Part shown: in pieces, positions 7,387 to 15,350 of the stretch
How positions within the stretch are numbered: the first letter of the stretch is position 1
How the letters are laid out: the number at the start of each line of letters is the position of its first letter
Origin: Streptomyces sp. MMG1533
Lineage (GTDB): Bacteria > Actinomycetota > Actinomycetes > Streptomycetales > Streptomycetaceae
Direction: 5' to 3'
NCBI RefSeq assembly: GCF_001279775.1
Contig: NZ_LGDG01000289.1
Location: forward strand, 1-30,357
Length of the DNA stretch: 30,357 nt
Notes under the pieces: model-generated
What the model saw: only the letters and a program-made list of their open reading frames with translations
The model's database searches: none
Told to the model about the DNA's origin: nothing
Translations under genes and position numbers: made by a program

Positions 7387-8946
7387 CTACCTTCGAATGC
7401 CGGTGGCGAACGGAAGCGTGTTCACGAAGGCGCGATGGTGCTCTCGGTCGCACCACTCCAGCTTCAGGTACGACTTTCCGGCCGAGGCCCGGATGGTCCG
7501 CTTGTCGCGGGCCAGGGCTTCGGGGGAGCGGGAGGAGACGGTGATGTAGCCGACCAGGTTGACGCCGGCCGCGCCGCTCGCGAGGTCCTCGCCGCGCTGG
7601 TCGAGACGGTTGTGGGCGGCGATGTCGCGCGGGTCGACGGTGCGGTTCATCTTGGCGGCGCGGGACGCCTCGGCCTCGTCGTTCGTCTTCTCGGTGAGCA
7701 TGCGCTCGATGGCGACCTCGGTGGGTTCGAGGTCCATGGTGACGGCGACCGTGCGGATGACGTCCGGGGTGTGGACGAGGAGGGGCGCCAGGAAGTTGAC
7801 GCCGACCGGGGTCATCGGCCACTCCTTCACCCAGGCCGTGGCGTGGCACCAGGGTGCGCGGGTGGAGGACTCCCTCGTCTTCGCCTGGAGGTACGTCGGC
7901 TCCATGGCGTCAAGTTCGGCCGGCCAGGCGTTGCGCTGGGTCATCGCCTGGATGTGGTCGATCGGGTGGTCCGGGTCGTACATGGAGTGGATGAGGGAGG
8001 CGAGACGGCCCTGGCCCAGCGGCTGCCGTACGCGGATGTCGGCCTCCTGGAGGCGCGAGCAGATGTCGGTCAGCTCACGGGCCATGACGACCGCGAGGCC
8101 CGCGTCCCGGTCCAGTTTGCGGCCGTTGTGCGGGCGCGCGGCCCGGGCCATCGCCTGGGCCTCGGCGGCCAGTTCGCGGTTGTAGTGCATGCAGGCGACG
8201 AGGTACGCGCGGTGCTGCTCGCTGCTGGTGGACACCATCGACTGCAGTTGGTCGTACGACTGCTGCAGCCATCCCGGTGCCTTCTCGTCCCCGCGTACGG
8301 CGACGTCCTTGGCGTGGGCGTCCGGGTCGGCGGGGAGGGTGCGGGCGAGCATCTGCAGCCGGGTGACGAAGCCGTCGCCGTTGGCCACGTGCTTGAGGAG
8401 GGTGCCGAAGCGGTCGACGAGGGCTTCCTGGTCCTCGGAGTCGCGCAGACCGACACCCGGCCCCTCGATCTCGATCGCCGCGGTGACCGTACGCCGGTCC
8501 GCGTGCAGCAGTACGGCGATCTCGTCGGGGCCGAACGGGGCGGCCAGCCAGTTGATGCGGCCGATGCCGGGCGGCGGGCCGATCTCCACCTCGCGGCCGT
8601 CGACGTGGATGCCGGCCTCCATGACGCCGGAGCGGTAGGTGGTTCCCTGCTTGAGGGTGCGCTTGTAACTGCGGTTGATCTCGAACCACTTGTAGAACGT
8701 GCGGCGCTTGTACGGCACGTACACCGCGGCCAGCGCGATCATGGGGAAGCCCATCAGCAGCACGATGCGCAGGGACAGCACCGGGACGAGGAGCCCGCAC
8801 ATCATGCCGAGGAACGCGCCCGCGATGATGAGCGTGATCTCGCCGGTTTCACGATTCCTGCCGACGATCGCGTTCGGCCGGGCGCGGCCGATCAGATATG
8901 TACGGCGGGGCGTGACCGGATGGGACACGTGGGACTCGGTCGTCAA
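7387..8946 (-). CDS. SCO6880-family protein, PrgI-like membrane component (CmdC-type)
   Basis: This 519-residue protein has two adjacent hydrophobic segments near the N-terminus (about 40-85: LIIAGAFLGMMCGLL and IVLLMGFPMIALAAVYV). They form a PrgI/VirB3-like hairpin, followed by a long soluble region that replaces the N-terminal part of a VirB4 protein. NCBI names the family after SCO6880. The split of VirB4 into this protein and the neighbouring ATPase is usual for actinobacterial type IV-like clusters. The start is TTG at 8946, sharing bases with the upstream stop (TTGA). It is supported by GGAGGTGA, with GGAGG ending 9 bases upstream. It probably anchors the ATPase at the membrane (inferred). 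Confidence 0.88.
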   Translation of the reverse strand: MTTESHVSHPVTPRRTYLIGRARPNAIVGRNRETGEITLIIAGAFLGMMCGLLVPVLSLRIVLLMGFPMIALAAVYVPYKRRTFYKWFEINRSYKRTLKQGTTYRSGVMEAGIHVDGREVEIGPPPGIGRINWLAAPFGPDEIAVLLHADRRTVTAAIEIEGPGVGLRDSEDQEALVDRFGTLLKHVANGDGFVTRLQMLARTLPADPDAHAKDVAVRGDEKAPGWLQQSYDQLQSMVSTSSEQHRAYLVACMHYNRELAAEAQAMARAARPHNGRKLDRDAGLAVVMARELTDICSRLQEADIRVRQPLGQGRLASLIHSMYDPDHPIDHIQAMTQRNAWPAELDAMEPTYLQAKTRESSTRAPWCHATAWVKEWPMTPVGVNFLAPLLVHTPDVIRTVAVTMDLEPTEVAIERMLTEKTNDEAEASRAAKMNRTVDPRDIAAHNRLDQRGEDLASGAAGVNLVGYITVSSRSPEALARDKRTIRASAGKSYLKLEWCDREHHRAFVNTLPFATGIRR

Positions 8947-10283
8947 CGCCCTTCACCTCCCGTGCTGTTGCTACTGCTGTTGCGGGTGTTGCTGGCGTGC
9001 GGGGAGTTCACCGGGCTGTTGCCCGTGCGGGGAGCGGGGGCGGCGGAGGGGACAGATCCGCCGCCTCCGTTCGAGCCGCGGGTGCTGTGTGCGGCCACTC
9101 CGCCGGATACGGGGTTGCTCGGGCGGGCGCCGCTCGATCCGCCCTGGCCTGAGCCGCCGTTGTTGTCGGCGCGGGTGCTGTGGGTCTTGATGCCTTGGGC
9201 GACGAGGGTGGCGGGGGAGGTCATGACCGCCGCGGCCTTGCCTTCGGCGCCCTGCATGATGCGGTTGCTGCGGGAGCCCGCGATCTCGTCGCCGAAGCCG
9301 GGGACGAAACGGTAGATCATCGCGCTGGCGAAGATCGCGAGCAGGATGATGGCGAGGCCGGAGACGACCGCGGAGAAGGCGTCGGGGCCGTCGTCGGCGG
9401 ACAGTGCGCCGGCGAGGCCCAGCACGATGACGATGACCGGCTTCACCAGGATGACCGCGATCATGATGCCCGCCCAGCGGCGGACGTGGCCCCACAGGTT
9501 CTTGTCGACCAGGCCGGCGTAGACGACGGTGCCGAGGAGGGCGCCGACGTAGAGGAGCGCGGCCCTGATGACCAGCTCCAGCCACAGCACACCGGCGGCG
9601 AGGATGCTGACCAGCGACACGACGATCAGCATGATCGGGCCGCCGCCGATGTCCTCGCCCTTGCCCAGGGCGCCGGAGAAGTTGCCGAAGAAGGCGTCGG
9701 TCTGATCGCCGGTGGTTTTCGCCAGGACCTCGGAGACGCCGTCCGTCGCCGATACGACCGTGTAGAGGATCAGCGGCGTGAAGGCGGACGCCAGGACGGT
9801 CAGCCAGAGGAAGCCGATCGCCTCGGACATGGCGGTGGTGAGGGGGACGCCCCTGACGGCTCGCTTGGCCACCGCGAGCAGCCAGAGGAGGAGGGTGAGG
9901 ATCGTCGACGCGGCGAAGACCACGGCGTACTGCTGGAGGAACTTCTGGTTCGTGAAGTCGACGTTCGCGGTGTCTTTTACGGCTTCGCTGAGCTTGTCGA
10001 TGGTCCAGGAGGCGGCGTCGGCACAGCCCTTGGCGAGGGAGGAGAGGGGGTCGAGGGTGCTGGTGGGGTCGAGGGTGCCGGAGCGGCCGGTGCCGGTGGA
10101 TCCGCTGTCGCTTTCGCAGTAGTCCTTGGCGGGGCCGCGAATGAGGTCGCAGGGATCGTTGCTTCCTGACGGCGTCGGCGTAGGGGTGGGCGCGGCGAAA
10201 GCTCGTGTGGCCACCAGCACCGTGGTGGCCTGTACGGCGGCGACGGCGGCCGTGACTTTGAGGAAACGGTGGTTAGCGCGCAT
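8943..10283 (-). CDS. VirB6/TrbL-like polytopic membrane protein with signal peptide (CmdD-type, SCO6881-like)
   Basis: The protein has 446 residues. An N-terminal signal peptide ends in ATRAFAAPTPTP. A short exported region with Cys pairs (NDPCDLIRG, AKDYCESD, KGCADAAS) follows, then about six to eight membrane helices between residues 105 and 345, then a Ser/Gly/Asn-rich, disordered C-terminus. This is the layout of the actinobacterial VirB6/TrbL-like channel component. ATG at 10283 has GGAGG 8 bases upstream, and the gene overlaps the VirB8-like gene by 11 bp. It should form the membrane pore of the cluster (inferred from family role). Confidence 0.85.
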   Translation of the reverse strand: MRANHRFLKVTAAVAAVQATTVLVATRAFAAPTPTPTPSGSNDPCDLIRGPAKDYCESDSGSTGTGRSGTLDPTSTLDPLSSLAKGCADAASWTIDKLSEAVKDTANVDFTNQKFLQQYAVVFAASTILTLLLWLLAVAKRAVRGVPLTTAMSEAIGFLWLTVLASAFTPLILYTVVSATDGVSEVLAKTTGDQTDAFFGNFSGALGKGEDIGGGPIMLIVVSLVSILAAGVLWLELVIRAALLYVGALLGTVVYAGLVDKNLWGHVRRWAGIMIAVILVKPVIVIVLGLAGALSADDGPDAFSAVVSGLAIILLAIFASAMIYRFVPGFGDEIAGSRSNRIMQGAEGKAAAVMTSPATLVAQGIKTHSTRADNNGGSGQGGSSGARPSNPVSGGVAAHSTRGSNGGGGSVPSAAPAPRTGNSPVNSPHASNTRNSSSNSTGGEGR

Positions 10284-11103
10284 ACGTGAAGCCTCCGTAC
10301 TCCTCGACCGCCTTCGTCATGTCGTCAGCGGTGGAGGCCTTCTGGTCGCGGCCGACGGGTACGGGGCCGTCCTTCTGCTGGAAGTCGGTGACCTTCCAGT
10401 CGCTGTCGACCCACTTCAGCTGGTAGGTGGTGGTGTACCAGCTTTCGGAAACGGGATTGGTCGAGCCCTCGCCGGACAGGCCGAAGAGCGACGTGTACCA
10501 GACCTCGACGGTGGCGTCGCTCGCGCTGGACGACGTGACCTTGGTGCCCACTGGGATGACTCGGGAGACGAAAGTCTCGCCGTTCGGTGCGGTGCCATCC
10601 TTGTTGAGGCCGATGTTGGTCAGGAACGACTCGCTGGAGTACGCGCTGTCCAGGTCGGCCTGGCGGGCGGCGGCGACATTGGGGGCGTAGACGGTGTTGA
10701 CGATCTCGTGCCGTCTGGCCCCGTTGAACATGTCGGCCGACCCCAGCGCCACGGAATAGTTGGCGGCCGCGCTCTGCGCACCCTGCTCATCGTGGGCGTA
10801 CCCCGTCGGAATCCCGCCCGTCTTCGCCTCCACCGGTCGATCCCCGCTCGCCGCCGTAGACGCGGCCTCCGGCTGGGAACCCGTGTTGTCCGTCGATGCG
10901 GAATCGTCTCCTCCACGGTTCGCGAAGGCGATCGCGGCGATGAGGAGGACGACGACGCCGACCACCGTGACCAGGCTCCGCGAGGACGAGCGGCCTCCTC
11001 GCCGTGCGCCGCCGTACACATCGCCGGGCCGGTCGGGCAGGCGCGTGCGCGTGTGCCCCGTACCGCCGTAGCCACCGGAGGTTTCGTCGTCCCCGAGAGT
11101 CAT
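10273..11103 (-). CDS. VirB8/TcpC-like bitopic conjugation-type protein (CmdE-type)
   Basis: The protein has 276 residues: a Gly/Arg-rich cytoplasmic N-terminus, one membrane helix (SLVTVVGVVVLLIAAIAFA, about 43-61), a disordered stalk, and a C-terminal extracellular domain of about 150 residues. That domain has strand-rich segments (TVEVWYTSLFGL, YTTTYQLKWVDSDWKVTDFQ) of the NTF2-like fold seen in VirB8 and TcpC. ATG at 11103 follows GAGGGG at a rather long spacing of 11 bases. An upstream in-frame ATG (11211) would add unconserved-looking sequence. It likely bridges membrane and cell wall in the secretion-like assembly. Confidence 0.82.
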   Translation of the reverse strand: MTLGDDETSGGYGGTGHTRTRLPDRPGDVYGGARRGGRSSSRSLVTVVGVVVLLIAAIAFANRGGDDSASTDNTGSQPEAASTAASGDRPVEAKTGGIPTGYAHDEQGAQSAAANYSVALGSADMFNGARRHEIVNTVYAPNVAAARQADLDSAYSSESFLTNIGLNKDGTAPNGETFVSRVIPVGTKVTSSSASDATVEVWYTSLFGLSGEGSTNPVSESWYTTTYQLKWVDSDWKVTDFQQKDGPVPVGRDQKASTADDMTKAVEEYGGFTYAR

Positions 11104-11300
11104 GCCGCGTACGCCCCCTCGACGTCGTGCGGAAACACGTAGGAATACGACGGTAGCCGTGCTGGTTCCCGCGCGGGCGCGGTGTGGTGACTCGACATCA
11201 GGGAAACGCAACCTCAGCCGGTGGGCACGACGGACGGGTGGGTAGAGGGGGAACCGGGCGCGCCCGGCCGGACCGGAGGTGCGTCGACCGGACGCGGTAG
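11104..11300 (-). other. 197-bp gap inside the Cmd-type operon, with GC palindrome
   Basis: The other cluster genes overlap or lie within 17 bp, but here 197 bp separate the pilin-like gene from the VirB8-like gene. No convincing reading frame is present. A perfect 14-bp palindrome CCGGGCGCGCCCGG lies at 11254-11267 and could fold as a 5-bp stem in RNA. The gap might hold an internal promoter or a partial terminator that lets the pilin-like gene be made in excess. Confidence 0.45.
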
Positions 11301-11609
11301 CTACACGGCCATGCCGTACACGATGGTGAAGAGCGTGCCCAGGGAACCGATGATGAAGACTCCGGTCAGGCCGGCGATGATGAGGCCCTTGCCCTGCTCG
11401 GCGCTGAAGGTGTCCCGGAGAGCGGTGGCGCCGATGCGCTGTTTGGCCGCACCCCAGATGGCGATGCCGAGGCAGAGCAGGATGGCCACCGCCATCACGA
11501 CCTCGATCATCACTTTCGCCTCGTTGCCCAGGCTGCCGAAGGGGCCCCAGTCCGGAGCGATCCCGCCGATGATGGTGTTGATGTCTCCCTTATCGGCCGC
11601 AAAGAGCAT
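11301..11609 (-). CDS. Small two-helix membrane protein, VirB2/pilin-like (CmdF-type)
   Basis: The product has 102 residues and two membrane helices (about VMIEVVMAVAILLCLGIAIWG and LIIAGLTGVFIIGSLGTLF), separated by a short basic loop containing GAAKQRIGATALRDTFSAEQGKG. That is the layout of VirB2/TrbC-type pilins and of the small first protein of actinobacterial type IV-like clusters. I chose ATG at 11609 because GGTGA lies 5 bases upstream. A GTG at 11651 would add 14 residues but has no ribosome binding site. It is the first gene of the cluster. Whether it polymerises is unknown. Confidence 0.78.
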   Translation of the reverse strand: MLFAADKGDINTIIGGIAPDWGPFGSLGNEAKVMIEVVMAVAILLCLGIAIWGAAKQRIGATALRDTFSAEQGKGLIIAGLTGVFIIGSLGTLFTIVYGMAV

Positions 11610-12065
11610 GTAAGTCACCGCCCCTGGTGGGTAGTTCTGCGCCCCCTGCACGGGCGCAGAGGTCAGGCATCATTCTCGCCGAAAATGTCGCTGCCGTATG
11701 TCGACTTGGCGTCATCGGTTGGCGGGTTTCGTACGAATACCTTGTCACCGGCCCGCGAAGGTCCCTCGGACGGGTGCGGGACGGTATACGAGGAATCGTA
11801 TCGTCACTCTGTGTATCACGGCAGGTCACGCCGGGCAATGAGGCCTGAGCGGAACCTGTCGTGTGGTTCCGTCGTTGACCCCTTTTACGACCTGACGCGT
11901 TGGGTGACGGCCAGTCGGGTGAGTGGTCAGGATGATGTTCTCATGGCGAACGGGCCGCGGCTGGATGCCGCGGCCCGTTCGTCCCCATGCCGCCCGTGGG
12001 CCCCCACGGCCCACCAGGGCGAAATCTGCTGACTGTCGTTCAGATGGTCCGACTATGCCGCTGGT
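11610..12065. promoter_or_regulatory. 456-bp intergenic region holding the Cmd-type operon promoter
   Basis: No gene is visible here. Two short perfect inverted repeats lie upstream of the pilin-like gene: TTCGTACGAA (11728-11737), and ATACGA-N4-TCGTAT (11786-11801). Both sit in locally AT-richer DNA and are candidate regulator sites for the leftward operon. I cannot assign a -35/-10 pair with confidence. The left-pointing protease gene ends at 12066 and its presumed terminator hairpin (11948-11980) is listed separately. Confidence 0.45.
11948..11980 (-). terminator. Terminator hairpin after the S53 protease gene
   Basis: A perfect 13-bp stem (GAACGGGCCGCGG at 11948-11960 with its complement at 11968-11980) has a 7-base loop. 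It lies about 85 bp past the stop of the leftward protease gene. There is no T-tract on either side, which is common for streptomycete terminators. It separates the protease from the Cmd-type operon transcribed in the same direction. Confidence 0.7.
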
Positions 12066-13406
12066 TCAGCCGGTGAAGGCGCCCGTGCCCTCCGGGGTGC
12101 CCCAGCCGGTCGGGCCGTCGTAGCCGGTCGTGGCGGTGCAGAAGTAGCTCGTGGAGCAGTTGCCGTTGTTGCCGGAGGTCACGTCGTTGAGCGCCGAGGT
12201 GCCGGCGGCGTTGTACGGGAACTGGGCCGGGTAGGAGCTGCTGGACGGCGTGCCGGCGAGGGCGTAGACGGCCGCGATGATGGGCGAGGAGGCGCTGGTG
12301 CCGCCGAAGGTGTACCAGCCGGCGGTGACGCCGTAGGAGTCGTAGACCGAGACGCCGGTCGCCGGGTCGGCGACGGCCGAGACGTCCGAGATCATGCGCT
12401 TGGTGCAGCCGGTGTCGGTCTGCCAGCTCGGCTTCGCGTCGTACTTGGAGCAGCCCGAGCCGGTGCCCTCGGTGTTGCTGGTCTTCCACACGCTCTCGGT
12501 CCAGCCGCGGGTGGTGGAGGAGGTGGAGAGCTTGGTGCCGCCGACGGAGGTGACGTACTTGGAGGCGGCCGGGTATTCGGCGCCGTAGGCGGAGTCGCCG
12601 GCGCTGACGGTGATGGCGACGCCGGGGTGGTTGAAGTACGAGGAGTCGTACGACGTGTCCGACGAGGACTCCGAGCCGCCGTAGCTGTTGGAGACGAACT
12701 TGGCGCCGAGCTTGACGGCCTCGTTCACGGCCGTGCCGAGGTTGGCCATGCTGGCGGAGGAGGCCTCGACGAGCGTGATGCTGCAGTTCGGGCAGGTGGC
12801 GCTGGCCATGTCCAGGTCGAGGGAGATCTCCTCGGCCCAGCCGCTGTCGGCGGAGGGGAGGGAGGTCGTGGAGCCGGTCTGGCTGACCTTCTTGAAGCAG
12901 CCGTTGGCCGTGGTGCAGGTGGAGAGGCCGTAGTACGAGCGGTACTTCGCGAGGTCGGCCTCGGCGTTCGGGTCGTCGTAGGCGTCGACGATCGCGATGG
13001 TCTCGCCGGAACCCTTGGAGGAGGCGGCGGAGGTCAGGCCGTAGGCGGACTGGAGGTCGGACGGGCCGTAACCGGAGGGGGTGGAGGCGTCGGCGGCCTT
13101 CGGGGTGACGCCGTCCTCCTTCGCCTCCTGCTTCTGGAAGGCGGTGAGGCCGCCGGTGACGCGGAGGGAGTTGCAGGCCAGTTCGCCCTTCTTCTTGGGC
13201 GTGGCACAGGGGGTGGCCGACCAGGTCACCTTCGAGGCGGTCGTGGTGGCGGTGGTGGCGGCGGTGGTCGTGGCTTCGGGGGTGGCACTCGCCTGGGCCG
13301 CGGTGCCGAGTCCGGCGAGGACGAGCGCGGCGGTGGCCGTGACAGCGGAGCCGATACGGCTCCATCTGGCGCGGTTCGTGGGGGTGTTGGGGGGTTGCGT
13401 ACGCAA
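12066..13406 (-). CDS. Secreted S53 (sedolisin-type) serine-carboxyl peptidase
   Basis: This 446-residue preproprotein has a signal peptide (about 1-42, ending in AAQASA) and a short, Thr-rich pro-region. The catalytic domain starts near residue 111 (SGYGPSDLQSAYGL). The sedolisin catalytic set is visible: E193 and D197 in AEEISLDLD, oxyanion D271 in SAGDSAYG, and nucleophile S371 in FGGTSASSP. The C-terminal GYDGPTGWGTPEG segment belongs to the calcium-site region. The N-terminal activation domain is much shorter than in kumamolisin-like members. The start codon is TTG, chosen because AGGAGG lies exactly 7 bases upstream. It is predicted to be exported and to act on proteins outside the cell. 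It is monocistronic, between two terminator/operator regions. Confidence 0.93.
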   Translation of the reverse strand: MRTQPPNTPTNRARWSRIGSAVTATAALVLAGLGTAAQASATPEATTTAATTATTTASKVTWSATPCATPKKKGELACNSLRVTGGLTAFQKQEAKEDGVTPKAADASTPSGYGPSDLQSAYGLTSAASSKGSGETIAIVDAYDDPNAEADLAKYRSYYGLSTCTTANGCFKKVSQTGSTTSLPSADSGWAEEISLDLDMASATCPNCSITLVEASSASMANLGTAVNEAVKLGAKFVSNSYGGSESSSDTSYDSSYFNHPGVAITVSAGDSAYGAEYPAASKYVTSVGGTKLSTSSTTRGWTESVWKTSNTEGTGSGCSKYDAKPSWQTDTGCTKRMISDVSAVADPATGVSVYDSYGVTAGWYTFGGTSASSPIIAAVYALAGTPSSSSYPAQFPYNAAGTSALNDVTSGNNGNCSTSYFCTATTGYDGPTGWGTPEGTGAFTG

Positions 13407-13505
13407 CGTACAGCCTCCTGAGAGTGGTTGACAGGGGCAGTGCGGGTGGTGATGCCACCGGTACGTGGTCCCCGGCAGCGGGCGGCGGCCCGCCGACGAC
13501 TGTCG

Positions 13506-13528
13506 CTTGTTGAGTACGTGACAACAAG
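13506..13528. promoter_or_regulatory. Inverted repeat at the protease promoter
   Basis: Perfect 7-bp arms CTTGTTG (13506-13512) and CAACAAG (13522-13528) flank a 9-base spacer about 100 bp upstream of the protease start. On the minus strand a TTGTTG-N17-GACAGT arrangement overlaps the repeat, so a bound regulator would cover a possible -35 and spacer. A GC hairpin (13478-13493) in the presumed leader follows. The regulator is unknown. Confidence 0.5.
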
Positions 13529-13675
13529 GTGAGCTGCGGAATCCTGACTTCCGCCTTACTCAAGGGGGTTGGGGGATTGCTGATCAATGGCCGGGCGATG
13601 GCGGGGGGATGGCCGCGGCTTGACCCGGCTCACAGCGGACGCACAGCAGACGCACGGCGTCGGTCGAGGTGGGGC

Positions 13676-14278
13676 TCAGCGGGGCTTGAGGCCGTGGATC
13701 AGGTGGTGGATCGCGTCGTCGAGGGTGGCGCGGGCCGTGTCCGGGTCGAGCATGCCGCCGGCGGTGAACGAGGCGATGCCCTGGAGGGCGGCGCCCACGA
13801 TGAGCGTGACGCGTTCCGGCTCGCCCTCGACGATCTCGCCGCGCTTCTGGGCGTCCGCGATCACCCGCTCCAGGGAACCCACGGTTCGGTCGATGGCGGC
13901 GGCCATCTGCTCGGAGGCGCCCGGCTCGTGCTTGCGGGCGTACATCAGCTCCAGCAGCTCGGCGTTGTCGGTGGCGAAGCCGAGGTAGGCCCGGGCGAGG
14001 GCGGTGAGGCGGGGCTGGAGCGGGAGCGCGGGGTCGTCGGCGCTGTTCAGGGCCTGGGCGAGCCGCTCGTAGCCGGTGAGGGCGAGGGCGTTGAGCAGGG
14101 CCTGCTTGTCCTTGAAGTGGCGGCCCGGGGCGGCGTGGCTGACGCCGGTCTCACGGGCGAGTTCGCGCAGGGACAGGGAGCCGACGCCCTTCTCCCGCAG
14201 GGTGTGTTCGGCGCCGGCGAGCAGGGCGGCGCGGAGGTCTCCGTGGTGGTAGGGGCGGCTCTCGGGCATGTGGGTCAT
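13676..14278 (-). CDS. TetR-family transcriptional regulator
   Basis: This 200-residue protein starts with the HHGDLRAALLAGAEHTLREKG entry typical of TetR N-termini. The helix-turn-helix LSLRELARETGVSHAAPGRHFKDKQALLNA spans about residues 35-64. The C-terminal ligand/dimer domain resembles TetR_C_13 (WHG) types. ATG at 14278 is used; a second ATG three codons on (14269) is possible, and neither has a strong ribosome binding site. The gene diverges from the short-chain dehydrogenase with 71 bp between, so the usual inference is that it represses that gene and perhaps itself. Confidence 0.92.
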   Translation of the reverse strand: MTHMPESRPYHHGDLRAALLAGAEHTLREKGVGSLSLRELARETGVSHAAPGRHFKDKQALLNALALTGYERLAQALNSADDPALPLQPRLTALARAYLGFATDNAELLELMYARKHEPGASEQMAAAIDRTVGSLERVIADAQKRGEIVEGEPERVTLIVGAALQGIASFTAGGMLDPDTARATLDDAIHHLIHGLKPR

Positions 14279-14314
14279 CGTATCCCGATGTTGCCGCCGT
14301 CAGCTTTGTAGGCA

Positions 14315-14343
14315 TTGCCATCATTGTTGTCGACGTCTACATT
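14315..14343 (+). promoter_or_regulatory. Sigma-70-type promoter for a leaderless SDR transcript
   Basis: TTGCCA (14315-14320), a 17-base spacer and TACATT (14338-14343) form a good vegetative promoter. Only 6 bases separate the -10 from the ATG at 14350, so transcription should begin at or next to the A of the start codon. The same stretch contains GGCATTGCC (14311-14319), a small palindrome overlapping the -35, which is a possible TetR contact. Confidence 0.65.
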
Positions 14344-14349
14344 GAGGTC

Positions 14350-15294
14350 ATGGCAGCTGAGAAGAGCGAGAAGAACGACAAGAACCGCACGGACTGGAAC
14401 GCGACCCTCCTTCCCGACCTCACCGGCCGCACGGCCGTCGTCACCGGCGCCAACAGCGGCATCGGCCTCACCGCCGCGGACGCCCTGGCCCGGGCCGGCG
14501 CGCACGTCGTGTTCGCCGTACGGGACGTGGAGCGGGGGCGAGCGGCGGCCGCGACGGTGCACGGCAGTACCGAGGTGCGCCGCCTCGACCTGGCGGACCT
14601 GGCCTCCGTGCGGGAGTTCGCGGACGGGTGGGAGGGCCCGCTGAGCCTGTTGGTCAACAACGCCGGCGTGATGATGCTCCCGCAGCAGCGCACGCGGGAC
14701 GGCTTCGAGATGCAGTTCGGCACCAACCACCTCGGCCACTTCGCCCTGACGAACCTGCTCCTGCCCCACGTCACCGACCGCGTCGTCACCGTCTCCTCCG
14801 GCGCCCACCGCTGGGGCGACGCGACGATCCGCTTCGACGACCTCAACCTGGACGCGGACTACACCCCGCGGGGCGCATACGCCCAGTCCAAGCTGGCGAA
14901 CCTGCTGTTCACGCTCGAACTCCAACGCCGTCTGACCGACTCCGGCTCCCGGGTCCGCGCGCTGGCCGCCCACCCGGGCTACGCGGCCACCAACCTCCAG
15001 AGCCACGCCTCGAGCCCGGCCACCCGTGCCTTCATGCGCCTCGGCAACAGGTTCCTCGCCCAGGACGACCGCGCGGGCGCCCTGCCGACGCTGTACGCGG
15101 CGACGCAGGACCTGCCCGGCGCGAGCTACGTGGGCCCGGACGGCTTCGGCGAGATGCGGGGAGGCCCGACGCTGGTGGGCCGTACGGCGGCAGCGAGCGA
15201 CGCGGCGACGGCACGGCGGCTGTGGACGGTGTCGGAGGAACTGACGGGGGTGGGCTACCCCCTGGCCCCGGCGGAACCGACGCTGCGGGCGTGA
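14350..15294 (+). CDS. Short-chain dehydrogenase/reductase (retinol dehydrogenase-like)
   Basis: This 314-residue SDR has the cofactor loop TGANSGIG (32-39), the NNAG motif (103-106), catalytic S150 and the YAQSK motif with Y177 and K181. R58 after the second strand (AVRDVERG) favours NADP(H). Length and the DGFEMQFGTNHLGHF segment fit the retinol-dehydrogenase/protochlorophyllide-reductase-like branch used for many small-molecule ketones and alcohols. ATG at 14350 lies 6 bases after a -10 box and lacks a usable ribosome binding site, which suggests a leaderless mRNA. It is divergent from the TetR gene, its probable repressor. The substrate is unknown. Confidence 0.94.
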   Translation: MAAEKSEKNDKNRTDWNATLLPDLTGRTAVVTGANSGIGLTAADALARAGAHVVFAVRDVERGRAAAATVHGSTEVRRLDLADLASVREFADGWEGPLSLLVNNAGVMMLPQQRTRDGFEMQFGTNHLGHFALTNLLLPHVTDRVVTVSSGAHRWGDATIRFDDLNLDADYTPRGAYAQSKLANLLFTLELQRRLTDSGSRVRALAAHPGYAATNLQSHASSPATRAFMRLGNRFLAQDDRAGALPTLYAATQDLPGASYVGPDGFGEMRGGPTLVGRTAAASDAATARRLWTVSEELTGVGYPLAPAEPTLRA

Positions 15295-15350
15295 GGGAAC
15301 GGGAGGCGGAGCGGCGCGACTTTCAGGCGGGTGAAGGGGAGGAGGGTCTT

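Noticed and set aside
6808..9315. Rightward 835-codon open frame
   Set aside because: It lies antisense to the VirB4-like, SCO6880-type and VirB6-like genes; repetitive GG/GEV/DRR composition shows it is a shadow.
4436..11609. Integrative conjugative element
   Set aside because: The VirB/VirD4-like genes suggested one, but there is no relaxase, integrase, Tra FtsK-type translocase, replication gene or tRNA att site, and the flanks are ordinary chromosomal genes.
12040..13587. 515-codon frame overlapping the protease gene on the same strand
   Set aside because: Arg/His/Pro-rich translation is a frame-shifted shadow; the overlapping frame has a signal peptide and the sedolisin active-site motifs.
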